A stretch of 64,000 bases of DNA from an uncultured Muribaculaceae bacterium (GCA_947381945.1 CANCXM010000017.1:1-64000), one strand, 5' to 3'; positions 41,483 through 50,120 are shown, counted from the stretch's first letter. The notes: a model not told the origin generated them from the letters alone. Made by a program: numbers and translations.

Positions 41483-42328
41483 ATGAAATTTCTTTCATCA
41501 CTCTTAGTAGCTCTCGCGCTTCCGGCAATGGCTGTGGCGCAGGTTCCGTCCGATACCATCACCGTGTTCATGATCGGCGACTCTACCATGGCCAACAAAC
41601 CTCTCGACAAGGAGAATCAGGAACGCGGTTGGGGACAGATGCTCCCTATCTATCTTGAGGGTGCAATCAAGGTCGACAACCACGCCGTCAACGGTCGTAG
41701 TTCCAAAAGCTTTATCAACGAGGGCCGTTGGGAAAAAGTGCGCGAGCAGATCCGTCCGGGTGACTATGTAATCATTCAGTTCGGTCACAATGACGAGAAG
41801 CCGAAGGAGGACCGCCATACCGATCCCGGTTCCACTTTCGATGCCAACCTTAAGAAGTTTGTCAATGAAACCCGCGAGAAGGGTGGCAAACCGATTCTTA
41901 TGAACTCAATCGTGCGCCGCAACTTCCCGGTTGGCGATGCAGTTGCCGAGGACACCGATGACCTGCGAAAGACATGGAAGAAGAATATCAATAACTATCC
42001 TGCCGAGGGTAAGATTCTTGTTGACACTCACGGTGACTATGTCGTTGCTCCGCGCAATGTGGCCAAGGAACTCGACGTTCCCTTTGTCGACATGAACGCG
42101 CTCACCCATGAGCTTGTCCAGGATCTTGGTCCCGACAATTCAAGAGCCCTCTTCATGTGGATGCCTGTCGGAAAATATGAATTCGCTCCCGAGGGACGCA
42201 TTGACAACACTCACCTCAACGTCTACGGAGGCATAGTTGTGTCGCGCCTCGCTGTCAACGGTCTTGCAGAGGCTGTCCCCGAACTCCGCCCCTACATCCG
42301 CCGCACTGTCTATAACCTCAATAAGTAA
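41483..42328 (+). CDS. CE12 rhamnogalacturonan acetylesterase
   Basis: 281-residue secreted SGNH esterase that removes acetyl groups from pectic galacturonate. The ATG at 41483 (MKFLSSLLVALALPAMAVAQ) gives the signal peptide. Block I FMIGDSTMANKP holds the nucleophile Ser, block III IIQFGHNDEKP, and block V DNTHLNVYGG holds the Asp-His pair, all typical of CE12. It completes the pectin locus functionally, since deacetylation opens the backbone to GH28 and GH105 enzymes. Confidence 0.93.
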   Translation: MKFLSSLLVALALPAMAVAQVPSDTITVFMIGDSTMANKPLDKENQERGWGQMLPIYLEGAIKVDNHAVNGRSSKSFINEGRWEKVREQIRPGDYVIIQFGHNDEKPKEDRHTDPGSTFDANLKKFVNETREKGGKPILMNSIVRRNFPVGDAVAEDTDDLRKTWKKNINNYPAEGKILVDTHGDYVVAPRNVAKELDVPFVDMNALTHELVQDLGPDNSRALFMWMPVGKYEFAPEGRIDNTHLNVYGGIVVSRLAVNGLAEAVPELRPYIRRTVYNLNK

Positions 42329-42359
42329 TTCCTTATTCCGGGCTGCATGACAGGCCGGG

Positions 42360-42482
42360 GATAGAAAAAGGCAGAAGGAACATAAATTTTTTTTAGAACC
42401 GAAAGGCTTTCAGCGCAGGCAAAACACCTGATTGCATATCGGTCCTGATGAAAAATTTATGTTCCTTCTGCCTTTTTCTATC
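42360..42482. terminator. Perfect 32-bp inverted repeat at a convergent junction
   Basis: The arms 42360-42391 (beginning GATAGAAAAAGGCAGAAGG) and 42451-42482 are exact reverse complements around a 59-nt spacer. The spacer contains ACCGA/TCGGT and CAGG/CCTG pairings. A and T runs flank the arms. It lies between the acetylesterase and the LytTR regulator and probably terminates both. Confidence 0.85.
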
Positions 42483-42499
42483 GCAGTATGTTTTTCATA

Positions 42500-43189
42500 T
42501 CATAGCCATTTCATCAGATCGTCCTTGTAGCTGCGCGACACAGTTATGGTCGTCCCCGGAAGATGAAGCATATTGCCCTCGATGCACTCCACTTTTTCCA
42601 TGTTGACGATATAGGATTTATGGACTTGCAGGAAGCCATGCGAGGGGAGATCGGCAACGAGGTTGCGCAGCGGGCAACGAGTGATGACAGCTCCGCTATC
42701 CGTGACTATCTTGACATAATTCTCGACAGCTTCGAGATAGAGAATGTCGGCAAAACGGATTTTGTGGAATTTCTTGTCGGATTTCACAAAGAAAAAATCC
42801 CGTTTTTCAGGATGCGCCGTAAGGTCGGCGAAATCGCAAGCCTTGGTCACTGCCTGTAGAAAGCGCGCGAAAGGGATGGGTTTGAGAAGATAGTCGACGA
42901 CGTTGAGTTCGTAGCCCTCAAGTGCATACTGACTGTAGGCACTGGTGATGATGACCATCGGATGATGCCCGACAGTACGGAGATAGTCAATTCCCGAAAG
43001 CAATGGCATTTCAATGTCGAGGAAGATGAGGTCGGTTTCCAATCCGGCCCTGAGCATGGAATCGAGTTGCAGGGTATCCTCACATTCTCCCTGCAATTCA
43101 AGGCGGTCGACGCGCCCGATATATCTGCGTAACCCATCGCGGGCAAGCGGTTCGTCGTCCACGATAATACATTTAAGTTTTCTGTTCAT
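42500..43189 (-). CDS. LytTR family response regulator
   Basis: 229 residues. Receiver domain (1-120) with IIVDDEPLAR, phosphoacceptor Asp in LIFLDIEMPLLSG (about Asp57) and the conserved Lys in LLKPIPF. LytTR DNA-binding domain (about 130-229) with FFFVKSDKKFHKIRFADILYLEAVENYVKI. Partner of the kinase just upstream (42-base gap). A TAACTTTG element at 43254-43247 inside the kinase gene could give an additional promoter. Confidence 0.95.
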   Translation of the reverse strand: MNRKLKCIIVDDEPLARDGLRRYIGRVDRLELQGECEDTLQLDSMLRAGLETDLIFLDIEMPLLSGIDYLRTVGHHPMVIITSAYSQYALEGYELNVVDYLLKPIPFARFLQAVTKACDFADLTAHPEKRDFFFVKSDKKFHKIRFADILYLEAVENYVKIVTDSGAVITRCPLRNLVADLPSHGFLQVHKSYIVNMEKVECIEGNMLHLPGTTITVSRSYKDDLMKWL

Positions 43190-43231
43190 AGCAGTCTGTT
43201 TTTTGAGGAATACGGTTGGGAGAATGCCGTG

Positions 43232-44278
43232 TCATTCAACCGGACGCAAAGTTAATATGGCTTTGAATTCGTTATTATCCTTTGTCAAGGATAGCGAATG
43301 GGTGCCGTCGGGGTATAGCAATTCAAGCCTCCGGCGCAGATTTTCGAGGCCCAGTCCCGAATCAGCTTTCCGGACAGCGCCATTGTCAGGATTGACAGTA
43401 TTAGTGACCGTCAGGATGAAATTTCCGTCAGCCATTGCAAATGTGATGGATATTCTGCGGCTTCCTCCGAGGTGCTTGAACGCATTTTCCACCAGTGGAA
43501 TAAGCAACAACGGGTAGATTTTCAGCCCGGATGGCGGATTGGATATTCTGATGTCAAGTTTCAATGAACGAGATACACGCATACGGCATAGCTCAATGAA
43601 TTTTTCCATTGCTTCAAGCTCATTTCGGATTTCCACAGGTTGCTCGGGGGAGTAAAGTTGATAGCGCAACACTTCCGAAAGACATTCGATGGTGTGGCGC
43701 GGGGCCTCGTTGCTTTCGTCAATCTGCACATAGATTGTGTTGAGCATATTGAATAGAAAGTGAGGATGATACTGGGCGCGCAGTAGCCGCAGTTCGGTGT
43801 CGAGTTGCCGGTTGCGTGTCTTTTCGAGTGTTAGGGTCTGGTTCATCAGCCATCGTTCGCGTTCGCTGTTGCAATAGTAGGCATAATAGAGGCAGGTGAA
43901 GAGGACGACTATTGTCGCCGGCAGGATGAATTGCGTGAAGCTGACACCGTCTAATGTGAGCGAGTGGGACAGTACCATGCCAAGACCTACCGACAGGGCT
44001 GCGAAGAGACTTGCGATGGCATATTCCAGCGGGGCTTTCCATCCGCGTCGCCGCGCGGTGTGCATGAGCAGCGGGGCAAGCAGTATAAGCTCAATGGAGT
44101 AGAACCACGCAAGCAGCGATTCCGTCACAATGAATGTCGTGGAGTGGGCATTCCAATAGTCCTCGCCTATGGTGAGGTCATGGGCGACCCTGACAATGGC
44201 CATGAGCATTGCCGCGAGAGCGAGTGAGGTGAGAAGTTTATGGAGTGCCGGTTTCAGTTTCCGTGACAGATGTTTCAT
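43232..44278 (-). CDS. LytS-type sensor histidine kinase
   Basis: 348 residues. Four predicted membrane helices (about 12-150), a short coiled coil, then the His-kinase domain with the H box LRAQYHPHFLFNMLNTIYVQ, LIPLVENAFKHL (N box) and DSGLGLENLRRRLELLYP (G box). No extracytoplasmic sensor domain is apparent, so signal input is through the membrane part. It lies 30 bases after the outer-membrane receptor. A TAATTTTG element (44290-44283) ends four bases before its ATG, so an internal leaderless transcript is possible. Confidence 0.93.
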   Translation of the reverse strand: MKHLSRKLKPALHKLLTSLALAAMLMAIVRVAHDLTIGEDYWNAHSTTFIVTESLLAWFYSIELILLAPLLMHTARRRGWKAPLEYAIASLFAALSVGLGMVLSHSLTLDGVSFTQFILPATIVVLFTCLYYAYYCNSERERWLMNQTLTLEKTRNRQLDTELRLLRAQYHPHFLFNMLNTIYVQIDESNEAPRHTIECLSEVLRYQLYSPEQPVEIRNELEAMEKFIELCRMRVSRSLKLDIRISNPPSGLKIYPLLLIPLVENAFKHLGGSRRISITFAMADGNFILTVTNTVNPDNGAVRKADSGLGLENLRRRLELLYPDGTHSLSLTKDNNEFKAILTLRPVE

Positions 44279-44308
44279 GTCTCAAAATTACTGGAAAATA
44301 ATTTCAAA

Positions 44309-46558
44309 TCAAAGTCTTTCGAGTTCTTCGGGACCTTTACGCTCCTTATAGTTCGCTGTCTTTCTGCCGGAATGGAACTTATAGTTGAACGAGAAGCCTG
44401 CAATCCGTCTGTATTCCGTCTCTTCGTAGTATGATTTGCGTCCTCCGAGTGGAATTTGAGTGCGGGTGGTGTTTGTGGCGAGAATGTCTCGGACAAACAG
44501 TGTCAATGCAGCCTTTCCATCATGGAAATTCTTGCGCACTGCGGCATCGATGTTTCCGAAAGGGAGCAATGTCACCTGTCCGTAGGCCATTTTGCCGGTG
44601 TAGGAGGCTTTCAGTTCTGCAGTCCAACCTTTTCCGAAGTCAAACTGATTGTCCATGCTCAGCATCGGCGTCAGTCTGCGTGTGGATTGTCTTGCGTCCT
44701 TGTCTTTCCAGTCATAGCGGTTGTAGACACCTGTCGCTGTGAATGTCGAACGGATTCGGCGGCCGACAGGCAGATTGGCCACGACGACTCTGACACCCGT
44801 CCGGAGGAAGTAGGGGAGATTCTCTGCTCCGGCATAGATGCAGCGGTCCGATATTTCATGATAGCTTTTCATTATGACATCGTCGGAGCGGGTGAGGAAC
44901 AGGGCGGCTTGCAGCCATCCGCCGTAGGAGAGACCGAGCTGGACGTTGTCGGAAGTTGATGCATGAAGGTTGATGTTACCGCCGGAATGTGTGTATTCGT
45001 CAAAGATGTAGACGAACGGATTGAGGTCGGCGTAGTTCGGACGGTCGATTCTCCGTGAGTAGGATAGCATCATGGCGAGGCCGGAGCCTGACAGGTATTT
45101 GATTTCCGCCACCGGGACGATGTCGAGGGTATTGACATGGTAGGAAGTGTCGGCAGCGGTCTCGTTGCCTGAAAAATGGCCACGCAGTTTTTCGTGCTCG
45201 AGACGCGCGCCGACTGTAGCGGTCAGGTGACCGCGCGTGAAAGAAATCTGTGTGTATGCGGCATTGGTGTTGGCTTTGTAGCGGAAGCGCGAGCTGAGAT
45301 TGTCGGCAGGAATAGGAAGCCCGTTGGTAAGTTCGAAATAGGCCCCTGAGTTGCGGATGTCTATGAAAGTCGTTTTGGCTCCAGCTTCAAGGCGCCACAT
45401 CTTGCCTATCGGGAGTGTGAGGTCGATCTGCCCGATGTTCCATCGGATATGGCCCCCGACATTGCTGCGGAGAGTGTCGGCCGATGTCGGTTCGAGTAGC
45501 TGGTGCTCGGTGGTGTTGAAGCGGAAGTGGTTGTAGCCTGCGGTCAGTCTTGTGCCGGAGGAAAATGTGTGGTCGAAATATATGTCGGCCATTACATTGC
45601 GCCAACGTTTACGGTTGTGATTGTCCGAGCGGTCCTCCTCATGCAGGGCCGGAATTTCCATGTCCATGCGTCCGAATTCGTTCTGTCCGTTACGGCTGAG
45701 GGTCAGCGAGGTCCCGATGACTGTGTTTTTTCCGGGACGGTAGCGCCAGCCTCCTTTAACGGTGTGGGCGTTCGATGTGCGACGTCGGGTTGATAGCTGT
45801 AACATCCGGTCTCCTTCTTTCAGGGTGTAGCGTTCGATGTCCATTCGTATTCTCTGCCGTGCGGCGAAGAAAGAGTAGAGCAGGTTGAATTCCGATCGTC
45901 CGGCATTGTAGGTCATATTCACGTTGCCGTGGCCGCGTAGGTTGCGCCAGGCCGATGCGCCGCTGTTCAGCCCGAGTGTGAAGCCTTGTTCGCGCACTCT
46001 GCGGGTGCTGATTTCTATCACTCCTGCCTTGTCGGACGCATCGTCCTTGGCGTTGGCTGTCGTGCGCAGGCCGATTGTGCTTATAGTCGAGGCCGGAAGC
46101 GACCGAAGATAGTTGGCAAGCTCCCGACCTTTGAGATATGTCTTTTGTCCGTCGATGCTGATTGTTGCTCCGGAGTTGCCATAGAGACTGACAGCTCCAT
46201 CGCTGCTGACGTTCACTCCGGGAATTGATGAGAGAGCGTCGAGCAGAGTGCCTGACTGCCCCATGACTGTCGATTTCAGGTCGTAGATTGTTTTGTCGGG
46301 TGTGACTCTTACGGATGGCCGCTTGGCAGTCACCACGACTTCATTCAGAAGCTGTTCGGAAAATCCCGGTATGCTGTCTGTCGCAATGACGGTCGTGTCG
46401 GATTGCCCGAAGAGCTGCATTGGCAGATATAATGATATGGCAGCGACGATTGCAGAAGCAAGGTACTTGCCGGGATGGCAGATTGTGCATTTAAGATTGA
46501 ATAATGTCGGTATTCTCATGGATATAGGATGCTGTTTTGTCATATAGACCGGTTGCAT
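44309..46558 (-). CDS. TonB-dependent outer-membrane beta-barrel protein
   Basis: Up to 749 residues. The N-terminus is uncertain: ATGs at 46558, 46543 and 46519 are all in frame, and the export signal (YLASAIVAAISLYLPMQLFGQ) ends about residue 52 of the longest form. The plug domain follows (LNEVVVTAKRPSVRVTPDKT, LLDALSSIPGVNVSSDGAVSLYGNSGATISIDG), then a barrel of the outer-membrane beta-barrel family type. Unlike the receptor at 6981 it lacks the N-terminal Ig-like domain. It heads an operon with a LytS/LytTR pair. Ligand unknown. Confidence 0.85.
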   Translation of the reverse strand: MQPVYMTKQHPISMRIPTLFNLKCTICHPGKYLASAIVAAISLYLPMQLFGQSDTTVIATDSIPGFSEQLLNEVVVTAKRPSVRVTPDKTIYDLKSTVMGQSGTLLDALSSIPGVNVSSDGAVSLYGNSGATISIDGQKTYLKGRELANYLRSLPASTISTIGLRTTANAKDDASDKAGVIEISTRRVREQGFTLGLNSGASAWRNLRGHGNVNMTYNAGRSEFNLLYSFFAARQRIRMDIERYTLKEGDRMLQLSTRRRTSNAHTVKGGWRYRPGKNTVIGTSLTLSRNGQNEFGRMDMEIPALHEEDRSDNHNRKRWRNVMADIYFDHTFSSGTRLTAGYNHFRFNTTEHQLLEPTSADTLRSNVGGHIRWNIGQIDLTLPIGKMWRLEAGAKTTFIDIRNSGAYFELTNGLPIPADNLSSRFRYKANTNAAYTQISFTRGHLTATVGARLEHEKLRGHFSGNETAADTSYHVNTLDIVPVAEIKYLSGSGLAMMLSYSRRIDRPNYADLNPFVYIFDEYTHSGGNINLHASTSDNVQLGLSYGGWLQAALFLTRSDDVIMKSYHEISDRCIYAGAENLPYFLRTGVRVVVANLPVGRRIRSTFTATGVYNRYDWKDKDARQSTRRLTPMLSMDNQFDFGKGWTAELKASYTGKMAYGQVTLLPFGNIDAAVRKNFHDGKAALTLFVRDILATNTTRTQIPLGGRKSYYEETEYRRIAGFSFNYKFHSGRKTANYKERKGPEELERL

Positions 46559-46728
46559 TGTAGTGATTTTGTAAGGCGAAATTACCGAAGAGCCATATAT
46601 CTATAAAATAATAGTGACAAGCTGCACGAATGGCATGTCAAGATGCATATTGAAAATAAGATATGCAGACAATGAAATGTTTTTGGTCGTTGAATCAGAT
46701 TGAATTTGATATTGGACTTGGGGGAAAT

Positions 46729-46989
46729 AAAAAACCGGCGTGGGGGGAGGGTTTCACAACCATCGGCCACGCCGTTTTAAACAATAGCATCAATTTCAAA
46801 AATAGATTACATAAGCCAGGCTTGTCAGCGGTTCAGCCGGACTGAGCCTGCCTTGTATTGTCCAAGTGTTTTTTATCAAATTTCGTATAAATTATCGTAT
46901 ATCTTTCGTATAAATTAATCTATATATTCGTATAAATTATCTTGGTGAATGAGGGCGCTTTCGCGTTTCATTTACACGATGCAAAATTA
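46729..46989 (-). ncRNA. Candidate small RNA or leader with an 18-codon open frame
   Basis: Promoter element TAATTTTG (46989-46982) and terminator CGGCGTGG/CCACGCCG (stem 46774-46736) plus six U (46734-46729) on the minus strand delimit a transcript of about 245 nt. Near its 5' end is a short frame, MKRESALIHQDNLYEYID, from 46971 to 46915. Downstream are three TTCGTATAAATTA repeats (plus-strand reading) and a CAGGCT...AGCCTG stem with an internal CAG-CGG/CCG-CTG extension. It could be a regulatory RNA, a peptide gene or a cut-off leader for the receptor operon. No known RNA family was recognised. Confidence 0.35.
46882..46941. repeat. Three copies of TTCGTATAAATTA
   Basis: Copies at 46882-46894, 46905-46917 and 46927-46939, with a period of 22-23 bases. 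Confidence 0.85.
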
Positions 46990-47063
46990 CTACGGGATTG
47001 CAAGCTTTGCCATACCTAAATTTGAGTAATTTCACATATTTTCCTTTGTCGGAGTAATTGAAA

Positions 47064-48188
47064 TCAATTAGAATGGCCGGTCAATGGCTGTTTTCGACCG
47101 TCCATAATGGCTTTGACGCGGTCGAAAAATTCGGGATTCGCTCCTCGCTGTATTGCCGCGATTTTCCCTTCCGGGTCAATGAGGACGGTGACAGGGATTG
47201 ATGTGATTCCGAGCGCACGGACAGGATTTGCATTGCTGTGGTCGGTCGGGTCGTTGAGAAGGTTTATCCACGGCATGTCGAACTTGTCTAAGAGCGGACG
47301 CCATATAGGGGCCTGATCATCTATGTCGATGGTGATGACAGTGCAACGGTCGACATATTCTTCTGAAAATTCTCTCAAAGCTCCGAAGCCACGGATGCAA
47401 TGACTGCACCAGCTGGCCCAGAAGTCAAGAAGCACCCAGTTTCCTTGAAAGGAAGAGAGCGATATTTTTCGGCCAGTCGAATCGGGCAGACAGAAGTCCG
47501 GCATGACGGCGCCTTCCTGCATCATCGTCTGAGCATTGAGGTCAGCCCGGCTTTTGGCTGCGATTTGCCGCAGGAAAATATATTCATCTCCGGCAACTGA
47601 ATTTTCAAGTGCCGGGTCCAGTTCGTCGAAATACATTGCCATGGCTTCATGAGATGACCAAACGAGTGCATATACGCCTATCGGCTCATTCTTGTGGGCC
47701 ATAGCATAAGCGGAATAAAATTGGGAGGTCAGTGCCATCTTTTCTGTGAATGACATCGTCGAGTCGCTGTTGGCCGACATGAATTCCGCACCCTGTCCGA
47801 AAAGCGAACTGATGCTGTCGATGAGCGGCGAGCCGGAGAATGTGGCGTTGCGCAGACGGCCATCGACTGTCACCGTGATTTCGTCGTTGATGTCAATCGG
47901 GCGTATTAGAGAACCCGGTTCAAAATTCTCTGGATTGGAGATGCTGAAGGAATATGGTCGGTTGATGTTGTAGCGGACGGTGGCCGAAGAGTCTTTTACC
48001 ACGACGGTGTCGCGGAAAATAAGCTCTGCTGTCGGATTCTCTTTGTCACGGCAGCGTCGTTCAATTATGATTTTTTCAGGGGGATTCTGCTTGAAGATGA
48101 CTTTGAGGACCGCAGCTTCCGTCACTCCGGAGAGGGCGGTCAGGGCTAACGAGGCAGAGAGTAATGATAGCAGATGGTTGTGTCGCAT
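47064..48188 (-). CDS. TlpA-like periplasmic thioredoxin with DUF4369-like N-terminus
   Basis: About 374 residues. The ATG at 48188 (MRHNHLLSLLSASLALTALS) gives the signal peptide. The upstream ATG at 48225-48227 lies only two bases past a TAACTTTG promoter element (48237-48230) and so would not be in the message. The N-terminal beta domain (about 25-120) resembles DUF4369. A helical linker follows, then a TlpA/AhpC-type domain (about 225-374) with LLDFWASWCSHCIRGFGAL, an intact CxxC (CSHC), and the cis-proline segment ITSIPVTVLIDPEGKI. Likely reduces or rearranges disulfides in the periplasm. Confidence 0.88.
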   Translation of the reverse strand: MRHNHLLSLLSASLALTALSGVTEAAVLKVIFKQNPPEKIIIERRCRDKENPTAELIFRDTVVVKDSSATVRYNINRPYSFSISNPENFEPGSLIRPIDINDEITVTVDGRLRNATFSGSPLIDSISSLFGQGAEFMSANSDSTMSFTEKMALTSQFYSAYAMAHKNEPIGVYALVWSSHEAMAMYFDELDPALENSVAGDEYIFLRQIAAKSRADLNAQTMMQEGAVMPDFCLPDSTGRKISLSSFQGNWVLLDFWASWCSHCIRGFGALREFSEEYVDRCTVITIDIDDQAPIWRPLLDKFDMPWINLLNDPTDHSNANPVRALGITSIPVTVLIDPEGKIAAIQRGANPEFFDRVKAIMDGRKQPLTGHSN

Positions 48189-48229
48189 GATGTGAGGGGT
48201 GAGTTTTAGGTTGAGAGTTCTGTTCATTG

Positions 48230-48237
48230 CAAAGTTA
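48230..48237 (-). promoter_or_regulatory. Promoter -7 element for the TlpA-like gene
   Basis: Minus-strand TAACTTTG. The predicted start (about 48223) lies downstream of the first in-frame ATG and so decides in favour of the start at 48188. Confidence 0.5.
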
Positions 48238-48414
48238 AGTTATTTTAGTTGTTAAACAAAAGAATTAATGATAAAATGCAGAATTGAGGGTGATAATATG
48301 CATAAAATGGGTAAAAGTATATTTTTAATTGCTCTAAGGTTCAGAAAATCAGGTGAGGTAAACAGATATTGAAAAAAATTCCATCAAAAACTTTCATGTT
48401 TCAAAAATAGCGTC

Positions 48415-48450
48415 TACATTTGCGGTGTACTATTATACTAATACACCATT
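48415..48450 (+). promoter_or_regulatory. ABC operon promoter with YtrA-type operator
   Basis: TACATTTG (48415-48422) is the -7 element. Immediately after it GGTGTA (48424-48429) and TACACC (48442-48447) form an inverted repeat with a 12-base spacer, and the outer spacer bases are also partly symmetric (CTA/TAA). It covers the predicted transcription start and ends three bases before the ATG. The published operator of Bacillus YtrA is AGTGTA-N13-TACACT (from memory), so this is very probably the site of the operon's own GntR repressor. Confidence 0.7.
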
Positions 48451-49305
48451 ATGCTTAAAGTCGAAAACCTTACTTTTTCCTACCGGCGCAAGGCCCGTCC
48501 GGTGCTCAGCGACTTCTCTCTTGAGGTCGAGGCGGGAGGCGTCTACGGACTTCTCGGTCGCAACGGAGCCGGAAAGTCGACCTTGCTCTATCTGATTGCA
48601 GGGGCACTTACCCCGAAGAGCGGACAGGTGCTGTTTCGCGATGTGAACACCCGTCGCCGTCTGCCGGAAACTCTCTCCGATATGTTTATTGTTCCTGAGG
48701 AATTCACTCTCCCGCGCATACCTCTTAAGGACTATCTGAAAGCCAATACAGCTTTCTATCCGCGCTTCTCGCATGAGGATCTGCGCCGTCATCTTGAAAT
48801 CTTCGATATGGACATGGACCTTAATCTCGGCGCGCTGTCGATGGGTCAGAAAAAGAAGGCCTTCATGAGCTTCGCTCTTGCCTGCAACACTTCGCTGCTT
48901 CTGATGGACGAGCCGACCAACGGTCTCGACATCCCCGGCAAAAGTGCTTTCCGCCGTTTCATCGCGCAGAACATGACAGATGAACGAGCCATCATCATAT
49001 CAACCCATCAGGTGCGCGACATCGACCGTCTGCTCGACCATGTCATCATCATGGATCATTCAAACGTGCTTCTCAACGAGAGGGTAGACCGCATCACCGA
49101 CCGGTTGAAGTTTTTTGTCACTGATTCGCGTGAGGTCATTGATTCGGCCCTCTACTCACAGCCCTCTCTCGAAGGCACTTCCGTCATTCTTCCCAACGAA
49201 GACGAGATGGAAACCGAACTCAATCTCGAAACACTCTTCGAGCTTTCAATGGCAAAACCGGCCGTAGTTAAGGATATGTTTAACCGAAATACCGATAAAC
49301 AATGA
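48451..49305 (+). CDS. ABC transporter ATP-binding protein (YtrB-like)
   Basis: 284-residue ATPase. Walker A GRNGAGKST (36-44), signature LSMGQKKKAF, Walker B LLLMDEPTNGLD and H-loop IISTHQVRD are all present. The C-terminal 80 residues form the regulatory tail seen in YtrB/YhcH-type exporters. It overlaps the permease by four bases (ATGA), so the two are translated together. Substrate unknown; relatives respond to cell-wall-active peptides in Firmicutes, which may not apply here. Confidence 0.92.
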   Translation: MLKVENLTFSYRRKARPVLSDFSLEVEAGGVYGLLGRNGAGKSTLLYLIAGALTPKSGQVLFRDVNTRRRLPETLSDMFIVPEEFTLPRIPLKDYLKANTAFYPRFSHEDLRRHLEIFDMDMDLNLGALSMGQKKKAFMSFALACNTSLLLMDEPTNGLDIPGKSAFRRFIAQNMTDERAIIISTHQVRDIDRLLDHVIIMDHSNVLLNERVDRITDRLKFFVTDSREVIDSALYSQPSLEGTSVILPNEDEMETELNLETLFELSMAKPAVVKDMFNRNTDKQ

Positions 49306-50120
49306 GCAATAATCAGACTTTCAGCCTCTCCCGTATGCTTCTTTTGTGTCGCCGTGATCTGAGTGAACGCTGGCGTCAGCACCTGGTATCCATCGGTACA
49401 CTTTTGGGAATACTGCTTGTGATAGCTGTCATGACAGCCTTTAATGTCAGCCGCTGGAACGACCCGGAGACATGCAGCCATTTAATGATTACGTATGAAC
49501 TGCCATTTTTTATTGTATCACTGTTCTTTTTCGGCTGTCTGATGGCTTCAACGGCTTTCAAATCTATGTCGACCCCGACAGGAGCGCTGTCAACCCTCAT
49601 GCTTCCCGCTTCGCAGTTCGAGAAGTTTCTTTACAGGTGGATTATATCCGTCCCGTTGGCTTTCCTGCTGTTTTTCGTATGCGCTGTGATAGCCGATTGG
49701 CTCCGTGTTCTCTTCGTTGATTTCTATATGGGAATTGAGGTGAGTACGATAGACTGGTGTAAGTTGATTTTCCATTCCGCGGACGCCGGCTTCAACACTG
49801 ATGCCGCTTCATGGATAGTCCTGCTTATCTTCTTCATGACGCAGTCATTCTTCCTTGTGGGTTCCGTCGTTTGGCGACGCTCGCATTTCGTCAAGACATT
49901 TTTCAGCATGTTTGTCATCACGCTCATCTACGGACGCGTGGCTGTATGGATCTATGATTTATTTCAAAAAGAGGATTTGTTTTACGGAGCGCCGCCTCTG
50001 CTTGATAATGACAAGACTGTTTTCTGGTCGGCCGCTATCCTTATGACTGTCATCTCGCTCTTCAACTATCTACTGACCTACCTTAGATTCCGCGAGTCGG
50101 AAATCATCAACCGATGGTAG
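49302..50120 (+). CDS. ABC transporter permease
   Basis: 272 residues with about six hydrophobic helices (for example GTLLGILLVIAVMTAFNV, FFIVSLFFFGCLMAST, WIISVPLAFLLFFVCAVI, FSMFVITLIYGRVAVWI). The opening NNQTFSLSRMLLLCRRDL and the TPTGALSTLMLPASQFEKFLYRW segment are typical of Bacteroidota ABC-2-type permeases. It is the second gene of the operon; the GntR gene begins 18 bases after its stop. Confidence 0.88.
   Translation: MSNNQTFSLSRMLLLCRRDLSERWRQHLVSIGTLLGILLVIAVMTAFNVSRWNDPETCSHLMITYELPFFIVSLFFFGCLMASTAFKSMSTPTGALSTLMLPASQFEKFLYRWIISVPLAFLLFFVCAVIADWLRVLFVDFYMGIEVSTIDWCKLIFHSADAGFNTDAASWIVLLIFFMTQSFFLVGSVVWRRSHFVKTFFSMFVITLIYGRVAVWIYDLFQKEDLFYGAPPLLDNDKTVFWSAAILMTVISLFNYLLTYLRFRESEIINRW

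Larger units (their letters stand above)
46559..47063. other. 505-base intergenic region with structured elements
   Basis: No long gene is supported; an open frame at 46582-46770 has no recognisable features. The region holds a minus-strand TAATTTTG promoter element (46989-46982), an 18-codon open frame, a tandem repeat (46882-46941), a CAGGCT/AGCCTG stem (46817-46850) and an intrinsic terminator (46774-46729). Confidence 0.6.

Noticed and set aside
46582-46770. 62-codon minus-strand frame upstream of the beta-barrel gene
   Set aside because: It runs through the terminator hairpin at 46736-46774 and shows no family or export features.
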